Below, one piece after another: positions 59,728 through 64,000 of a stretch of DNA of 64,000 bases. Location of the stretch: assembly GCA_040751755.1 (NCBI GenBank), contig JBFMHC010000044.1:65609-129608 (forward strand), read 5' to 3'. Numbering within the stretch: the first letter of the stretch is position 1; every line of letters begins with the position of its first letter. The notes beneath the pieces were generated by a model. The model saw only the letters and a program-made list of their open reading frames with translations. It was not told the origin of the DNA and searched no databases. Made by a program: the position numbers and the translations under genes. The DNA comes from PFJX01 sp040751755 (GTDB taxonomy: Bacteria > Pseudomonadota > Gammaproteobacteria > Burkholderiales > Thiobacillaceae).

Positions 59728-59743
59728 TGGCATGCGGCTTGCA
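59728..59743 (+). promoter_or_regulatory. Sigma-54 promoter of nifE
   Basis: TGGCATG-CGGC-TTGCA, nearly identical to the promoter of the LRV gene, 34 bases before the nifE ATG. Confidence 0.9.
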
Positions 59744-59776
59744 AATCCTGAGTGACCCACGTTTCGAGCCGCCATC

Positions 59777-61186
59777 ATGCAGACCGCCAAACAGATCGCC
59801 GAAGCCCTCAACGAACCCGCCTGCGCGCACAACGCCAAGACCAAGTCCGGCTGCGCCAAGCCCAAGCCGGGTGCCACCGCCGGCGGCTGCTCGTTCGACG
59901 GCGCGCAGATCGCCCTGCTGCCCATCGCCGACGTCGCCCACATCGTGCACGGCCCCATCGCCTGCGCCGGCTCCAGCTGGGACAACCGCGGCACCCGCAC
60001 CTCCGGCCCGGCGCTGTACAAGATCGGCATGACCACCGATCTCACCGAGCAGGACGTGATCATGGGGCGCGGCGAGAAGCGCCTGTTCCACGCCATCAAG
60101 CAGGCCATCGACAGCTATTCCCCCGCCGCCGTGTTCGTCTACCAGACCTGCGTGCCCGCCCTGGTGGGAGACGACTTCGAGGCGGTGTGCAAGGAGGCCA
60201 CGCAGCGCTGGGGCACGCCCGTGGTGCCGGTGGACGCCGCCGGCTTCTACGGCACCAAGAACCTCGGCAACCGGCTCGCCGGCGAGGCCATGTTCAAGCA
60301 CGTGATCGGCACGCGCGAGCCCGACCCGGTGCCGCCCGAGGCGCAGCGCCCCGGCGTCAAGGTGCACGACGTCAGCCTGATCGGCGAATACAACATCGCC
60401 GGCGAGTTCTGGCACGTGCTGCCGCTGTTCGACGAGGTCGGCATCCGCATCCTCGCCACCCTCTCCGGCGACTCGCGCTTCCACGAGGTGCAGACCATGC
60501 ACCGCGGCGAGGTCAACATGGTGGTGTGCGCCAAGGCCCTGCTCAACGTCGCGCGCAAGATGCAGGACAAGTACGCCATCCCCTTCTTCGAGGGCAGCTT
60601 CTACGGCGTCACGGACACCTCCTTCGCCTTCCGCGAGTTCGCCCGCCTGATCGGCGACGCGGACCTGACCGCCCGCGTCGAGGCCATGATCGCGCGCGAG
60701 GAGGCGAGGATTAATGCCGCCCTGGAACCCTGGCGCCAGCGCCTGCGCGGCAGGAAGGTGCTGCTCTACACCGGCGGCGTGAAGTCCTGGTCCATCGTCT
60801 CCGCCCTGCAGGACCTGGGGATGGAGGTGGTCGCCACCGGCACCAACAAGTCCACCGAGGAGGACAAGGCGCGCATCCGCGAGATCATGGGCGAGAAGAC
60901 CAAGATGATCACCGACGGCAGCCCCAAGGCCCTGATCGGCATCGTCGAGGAATACGGCGCCGACATCCTCATCGCCGGCGGTCGCAACATGTACACCGCG
61001 CTGAAGGCACGCATCCCCTTCCTCGACATCAACCAGGAACGCGAGTTCGCCTACGCCGGCTACACCGGCATGCTGGAGCTGGCGCGCCAGCTCGCCCTCG
61101 CCATGGAAAGCCCGGTGTGGGACGCGGTGCGCACCCCCGCGCCGTGGCGGAAGAGCGCCGCGCCGGGGGTGGAGATGGTGGGGTAG
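59777..61186 (+). CDS. nifE: NifE, FeMo-cofactor scaffold subunit
   Basis: Forms the NifEN scaffold on which the NifB product matures to FeMo-co. The 469-residue NifD-like protein has AGGCSFDGAQIALLPIADV, HGPIACAGSSWDNRG, YQTCVPALVGDD and GEYNIAGEFWHV, and GRNMYTALKARIPFLDINQE near the C-terminus. It is complete. Its last 372 coding bases are repeated at 62807 with two silent changes. nifN, which normally follows, is absent here. Confidence 0.97.
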   Translation: MQTAKQIAEALNEPACAHNAKTKSGCAKPKPGATAGGCSFDGAQIALLPIADVAHIVHGPIACAGSSWDNRGTRTSGPALYKIGMTTDLTEQDVIMGRGEKRLFHAIKQAIDSYSPAAVFVYQTCVPALVGDDFEAVCKEATQRWGTPVVPVDAAGFYGTKNLGNRLAGEAMFKHVIGTREPDPVPPEAQRPGVKVHDVSLIGEYNIAGEFWHVLPLFDEVGIRILATLSGDSRFHEVQTMHRGEVNMVVCAKALLNVARKMQDKYAIPFFEGSFYGVTDTSFAFREFARLIGDADLTARVEAMIAREEARINAALEPWRQRLRGRKVLLYTGGVKSWSIVSALQDLGMEVVATGTNKSTEEDKARIREIMGEKTKMITDGSPKALIGIVEEYGADILIAGGRNMYTALKARIPFLDINQEREFAYAGYTGMLELARQLALAMESPVWDAVRTPAPWRKSAAPGVEMVG

Positions 61187-61194
61187 GGCGGGGG
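60815..61194 (+). repeat. Direct repeat copy 1 (3' end of intact nifE)
   Basis: 380 bases, from CTGGGGATGGAGG to the G-run after the stop, that recur at 62807-63186 (offset 1,992). I count two differences, GAG/GAA and CTC/CTG, both synonymous. Confidence 0.95.
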
Positions 61195-61206
61195 GTACGC
61201 TGACCA

Positions 61207-61240
61207 CGGCGTCACCCCGGCGCAGGCCGGGGGCCAGTGC
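61207..61240. repeat. Short palindromic repeat downstream of nifE
   Basis: CCCCGGCGCAGGCCGGGG palindrome within GTCACCCC...CAGTGC, of the same kind as the unit after purA. It lies in the 83-base gap between nifE and the antitoxin gene. Confidence 0.45.
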
Positions 61241-61269
61241 GTTGCCAGTATCCCGGCCCGTGGCCGCAC

Positions 61270-61596
61270 CTAATTGTCAGAGGTGACGCGGCGCTTCGCG
61301 GCGGTCTTGTGGGACTGCGCCGAGGGGCTGGGCTGTTCGGCAAGGCGTCCGGTGACGTACTTGTGGAGGACGCTTGCAATCAGGGTTTGGTACGGCACGC
61401 CTTCCTCCAGGGCCTTGACTTGGATATCGCTCAGATCCCCAGAGGAAAGGCGGATATTGACGCGCCTATCCTTTGCTGCGGTGGCACGCGCCGCGGCCTT
61501 GAACCTCGCGAGCTCGGCCTTGGTCGCCACGGACTTCAATTGGCCTTTCTCGTAGGCAGTCAGGATTTCAAGTTCGTCGTCGTCAATCTTCGGCAT
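61270..61596 (-). CDS. CopG/BrnA-type antitoxin
   Basis: A 108-residue antitoxin partnered with the DUF497 toxin upstream. It has a ribbon-helix-helix-like C-terminal part, RRVNIRLSSGDLSDIQVKAL and EGVPYQTLIASVLHKYVTGR, the pattern of antitoxins paired with BrnT/DUF497. The N-terminal part (MPKIDDDELEILTAYEKGQL) is an acidic helix. Start at 61596 overlaps the toxin by 14 bases; ATG 61611 is an alternative. Toxin gene first, antitoxin second. Its Lys-rich tail (HKTAAKRR) suits DNA binding. Confidence 0.88.
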   Translation of the reverse strand: MPKIDDDELEILTAYEKGQLKSVATKAELARFKAAARATAAKDRRVNIRLSSGDLSDIQVKALEEGVPYQTLIASVLHKYVTGRLAEQPSPSAQSHKTAAKRRVTSDN

Positions 61597-61876
61597 CGGC
61601 TTCACCTTCACTCAGGTAGTCCCGTGCCGCCTTTCGGCTCGGGATCACGGTCTTGAGGAAGAAATAGTCCTCCTCTTCGACAAACGGCACCAAGTACGCA
61701 TAGTTGTCGCACGCGACGACAAGAACGCGCTGTCTGGGATATTTCGCCTGGTTCGGGTGAGCCAATATGTCCAATAACCCACCGGCCTCGATGGCGACAA
61801 CAATGCGTTCAAATGAAATGCCTCGCTCATCCTTGAGCAGTTCATTTTTCTCGGCATTCCAGCGAAATGGTTTCAT
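61583..61876 (-). CDS. BrnT-family (DUF497) toxin
   Basis: A 97-residue RNase-type toxin. FRWNAEKNELLKDERGISFE, then LLDILAHPNQAKYPRQRVLVV, YLVPFVEEED and FFLKTVIPSRKAARDYL are the DUF497/BrnT motifs. It is translated before, and overlaps, its antitoxin. It lies inside the segment bounded by the nifE repeats. Codon use is less GC-extreme than the nif genes, in keeping with acquisition. Confidence 0.9.
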   Translation of the reverse strand: MKPFRWNAEKNELLKDERGISFERIVVAIEAGGLLDILAHPNQAKYPRQRVLVVACDNYAYLVPFVEEEDYFFLKTVIPSRKAARDYLSEGEADAED

Positions 61877-61962
61877 GGGGGCATGTTACGCCGGTGTGTG
61901 CCTAATGTCTTCAGGCTCGCATGCGAGCCAGACATTCCTGAACGCTGTGTGGAAGCCCGCGT

Positions 61963-62352
61963 TCATCGCGCCGGCGGCATAGGCTCCGGGTTGATGTCCT
62001 CATAGGCCTCGGGCCTGAAGCGCGGCGTGCAGAGGGCGAGAAAGACCAGTTCCTCCGCCTCCAGGCAGGCAATGCGCTGCCGGCAGCCGGGCGGGATGAG
62101 CACCACGTCGCCCGGCCCCACCTCTTGCGCCGGCAGGTCCCCCACCTCCACCCGCCCGCGCCCGGCAAGCACCACGTAGCGCTCCGCCGTGCCATGCAGA
62201 CGATGCCAGCGCGTCGTCACCCCCGGCGCCACGCGCGCGCGGGCGATGGAAAGCCCCGGGTCCGCATCGCTGTTGGAGAGCTCGTTGATGAAGCAGCGCT
62301 CGGGCGTGTCGAATTCGGCCTCGGGGATCAGGGGTTTGATTTCCGGTTGCAT
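61963..62352 (-). CDS. Cupin-domain protein
   Basis: A 129-residue single cupin barrel. Metal-ligand positions are WHRLHGTAERYVVLAGRGRV (His-x3-His-x4-Glu-like) and the second motif around GDVVLIPPGCRQRI. Cupins are diverse, so no substrate can be named. It lies within the segment between the two nifE copies, convergent with nifE and codirectional with the toxin-antitoxin pair. The 86-base gap to the toxin gene holds nothing I recognise. Confidence 0.82.
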   Translation of the reverse strand: MQPEIKPLIPEAEFDTPERCFINELSNSDADPGLSIARARVAPGVTTRWHRLHGTAERYVVLAGRGRVEVGDLPAQEVGPGDVVLIPPGCRQRIACLEAEELVFLALCTPRFRPEAYEDINPEPMPPAR

Positions 62353-62418
62353 GGGGGCTCAAGTTGGAATGGGAGGCTGTCTCCCCTATTGTCATTCCTG
62401 TGAGGTGAAAACCATTAA

Positions 62419-62526
62419 CCATTGCTGACGATTGAATGGGCGGAAGAGCACCGCGACGAACTGATGGAGGACTGGACGCTATGTCAATCCAAGCAACTCC
62501 CGAAACGCATCAAGCCCCTGGAGTAA
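62419..62526 (+). pseudogene. DUF4160 gene remnant (C-terminal end only)
   Basis: Read in the frame of 62434, this encodes EWAEEHRDELMEDWT...KPLE and a stop, the typical C-terminus of DUF4160 proteins, which normally precede DUF2442 genes as a pair. The frame is closed by a stop at 62416-62418 and no N-terminal part exists, so it is a truncated relic. It overlaps the DUF2442 start. Confidence 0.7.
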
Positions 62527-62801
62527 CGCCCTCCGCCCCCTGGCGGATCAAGGCCCTGTCGATCTTGCCCGGCTATCGTCTGGCGGTGACCTTCATGGAC
62601 GGCACCAATGGCATCGTCGACCTGTCCGGGGTAGCCACCGCGCATGATTGCGGTGTTTTTGCAGGGCTTAAGGAACTGGCCATGTTCGAGCAGGCGCGAT
62701 TGGAATTGGGCGTCGTCACATGGCCCAACGGGGCGGATATCGATCCGGCCTGGATGTATGAAGAATTAAAGGCCGGGGAAACGTGGTCTGTCCCCTTTTA
62801 A
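62481..62801 (+). CDS. DUF2442 protein
   Basis: A 106-residue protein with the DUF2442 core: WRIKALSILPGYRLAVTFMD, GIVDLSGVA, GVFAGLKELAMFEQARLELG and VTWPNGADIDPAWMYEEL. The family often forms a putative toxin-antitoxin-like pair with DUF4160, here reduced to a fragment upstream. ATG at 62481 overlaps the fragment's end. It ends five bases before the second nifE copy begins. Confidence 0.82.
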   Translation: MSIQATPETHQAPGVTPSAPWRIKALSILPGYRLAVTFMDGTNGIVDLSGVATAHDCGVFAGLKELAMFEQARLELGVVTWPNGADIDPAWMYEELKAGETWSVPF

Positions 62802-62806
62802 CTCCT

Positions 62807-63178
62807 CTGGGGATGGAGGTGGTCGCCACCGGCACCAACAAGTCCACCGAGGAGGACAAGGCGCGCATCCGCGAGATCATGGGCGAGAAGACCAAGATGA
62901 TCACCGACGGCAGCCCCAAGGCCCTGATCGGCATCGTCGAGGAATACGGCGCCGACATCCTCATCGCCGGCGGTCGCAACATGTACACCGCGCTGAAGGC
63001 ACGCATCCCCTTCCTCGACATCAACCAGGAACGCGAATTCGCCTACGCCGGCTACACCGGCATGCTGGAGCTGGCGCGCCAGCTCGCCCTGGCCATGGAA
63101 AGCCCGGTGTGGGACGCGGTGCGCACCCCCGCGCCGTGGCGGAAGAGCGCCGCGCCGGGGGTGGAGATGGTGGGGTAG
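62807..63178 (+). pseudogene. Truncated second copy of the nifE 3' end
   Basis: 124 codons identical at protein level to the C-terminal end of NifE (MEVVATGTNKSTEEDKARIR to the stop). A GTG at 62783 could open a 131-residue frame, but upstream residues are unrelated and there is no nif promoter. The repeat extends eight bases beyond the stop (copy 2 of the 380-base repeat ends at 63186). Confidence 0.93.
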
Positions 63179-63202
63179 GGCGGGGGAGAGAAAGATCGCT
63201 TC

Positions 63203-63251
63203 GGCATGTCATGGAACCGGGCTCACGCCCTTACTGTTCCAGCGACATGCC
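63203..63251. repeat. 49-base inverted repeat downstream of the nifE fragment
   Basis: GGCATGTC-A-TGGAAC pairs with GTTCCA-GC-GACATGCC around an 18-base centre. No T-run; it may be an element end, an operator or a hairpin between convergent transcripts. Confidence 0.5.
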
Positions 63252-63276
63252 TTGGGCTCGATATCAAGCCGGATGA

Positions 63277-63831
63277 TTAATTCACGGAGACGTTCTTGAT
63301 ATCCATGCGGAACAGCTCGTCGATAAGCCCGCTGATGTTTTCCCTGATGGCGCCTTCGTTTGCGAGTCTCAGTCGCTCAACTCCAAGGAATGCATCGCTA
63401 ACGCTAGCGGTATAAGGCACGGAGATGACCTTGTTGAAGATCTCCTTGCCCGTAGACCGTTCAACGACCATGTAACGCACCGAGGCGGTCACGGTCATGC
63501 TCAGGCCGATGAACGGCTGATCGACGTTTTCCATGTGGGCAGTGAGGGTATACCGCCCGCCCTGCCTGGGGGCCAACAAGCCAACGGCGCGCAGGGAACT
63601 CTCCAAGGCAGCCTCGAATTCAGGGCTGCCGATGTTGGATTTCCACATTGGATTGGTTTCCTTGCCGCCGGTTACATCCTTGATCGCCAGATTGTCGCGC
63701 AGCGGGGAGGCAGCAATACGCTGCTCCGGTTTCCCGGCAACCGTCATGCTGTCGACGCGTGCGGGTGAGGCGCAGCCGGAAAGATAGACCGCGGCAGAGA
63801 TCAGCAGGGCAGAAGTGATACTGGATTTCAT
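63277..63831 (-). CDS. Lipoprotein of unknown function
   Basis: A 184-residue lipoprotein with signal peptide MKSSITSALLISAAVYLSGC (lipobox LSGC). Its middle, MWKSNIGSPEFEAALESSLR, is followed by alternating beta strands (YTLTAHMENVDQPF, VTASVRYMVVERSTGKEIFN) and a C-terminal helix LIDELFRMDIKNVSVN. I do not recognise the family. Start chosen at the signal peptide; the longer frame runs into the IS end. Its base composition is less GC-rich than the nif genes, so it may be foreign. Confidence 0.75.
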   Translation of the reverse strand: MKSSITSALLISAAVYLSGCASPARVDSMTVAGKPEQRIAASPLRDNLAIKDVTGGKETNPMWKSNIGSPEFEAALESSLRAVGLLAPRQGGRYTLTAHMENVDQPFIGLSMTVTASVRYMVVERSTGKEIFNKVISVPYTASVSDAFLGVERLRLANEGAIRENISGLIDELFRMDIKNVSVN

Positions 63832-63871
63832 GGGGTGTTCCTTGAAAGGCTGAATGGCGTTATTGGGCGCT

Positions 63872-64000
63872 AGGGAAGGTCTGCAAAACCTTCCTGCCAG
63901 ACTGCCGGGATGGGACAATAGCGACATGAAGCAGATGAGTCTGGAGGCGCCGATGTATACGGGCTTTGAGCTGCGCGCCAAGCGCACCCGCAAGCGTGCG
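63872..64000 (+). mobile_element. Left end of an IS5-family insertion sequence (cut by the window edge)
   Basis: AGGGAAGGTCTGCAAAACCTTCC is a terminal-repeat-like start with an internal inverted repeat (GGAAGGT...ACCTTCC). The transposase frame begins about 50 bases later. The rest lies beyond the window, so the right terminal repeat and target duplication cannot be checked. Confidence 0.75.
63926..64000 (+). CDS. IS5-family transposase, N-terminal fragment
   Basis: Twenty-five codons remain: MKQMSLEA then TGFELRAKRTRKRA. The motif GFEL-K-TRKR is typical of the N-terminus of IS5-group DDE transposases. Everything catalytic lies outside the window. Confidence 0.75.
   Translation, partial: MKQMSLEAPMYTGFELRAKRTRKRA

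Noticed and set aside
63203..63251. Reading the inverted repeat as an integron attC site
   Set aside because: It lacks the conserved RYYYAAC/GTTRRRY ends, and no integron integrase is present.

Overview
The window is GC-rich bacterial DNA with the gene order of a diazotrophic, flagellated proteobacterium. The run hflK-hflC-DUF2065-hisZ-purA, the flgMN/flgA/flgB-L block and the draT-nifHDKT arrangement fit a betaproteobacterium, most likely of the Rhodocyclales type. That placement is inference from synteny; there is no rRNA gene here to confirm it. I recognised no tRNA, rRNA or CRISPR, and no stretch longer than about 300 bases lacks a gene.

Layout. 1-3922: housekeeping (membrane protease regulators HflK/C, a small DUF2065 protein, HisZ, PurA). 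4013-10143: a four-gene Yej/Dpp-type peptide ABC importer. 10147-16299: lytic transglycosylase MltD and GloB on the minus strand; a methyltransferase, RnhA, DnaQ and a TonB-dependent receptor on the plus strand. 16335-18048: minus-strand flagellar genes flgA, flgM, flgN plus a coupled HMA metal-binding protein. 18120-19797: a diguanylate cyclase whose frame is broken at a run of nine G. 20016-29840: flgBCDEFGHIJKL behind a sigma-54 promoter. 29824-32957: a GGDEF-EAL protein and an alpha/beta hydrolase. 33004-42819: housekeeping and stress genes (DinG-like helicase, TsaB, RimI, uracil-DNA glycosylase, a response regulator-phosphatase, DUF302 protein, aconitase).

42941-63178: nitrogen-fixation island. 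On the minus strand: bacteriohemerythrin and a SIR2-like protein behind a candidate sigma-54 promoter, a hybrid histidine kinase with its periplasmic binding protein, and draT. On the plus strand: nifH, nifD, nifK, nifT, a 2[4Fe-4S] ferredoxin, a NafY-type protein, a DUF6129 protein, modABC, a GNAT protein, an FeS-LRV protein, a conserved unknown and nifE. NifA-type upstream sites (TGT-N10-ACA) with sigma-54 promoters precede nifH, the LRV gene and nifE. Together these genes encode nitrogenase, electron supply, cofactor handling, molybdate uptake and post-translational switch-off by DraT.

The right edge is rearranged. The last 380 bp of nifE recur 1,992 bp downstream with two synonymous differences, enclosing a BrnT-type toxin-antitoxin pair, a cupin gene, a DUF4160 remnant and a DUF2442 gene. 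nifN does not follow nifE. The window ends inside the left end of an IS5-family element. A second theme is a family of paired palindromic GC-rich repeats (REPIN-like) between the nif genes and, in frame, inside the yejF-like and flgJ genes.
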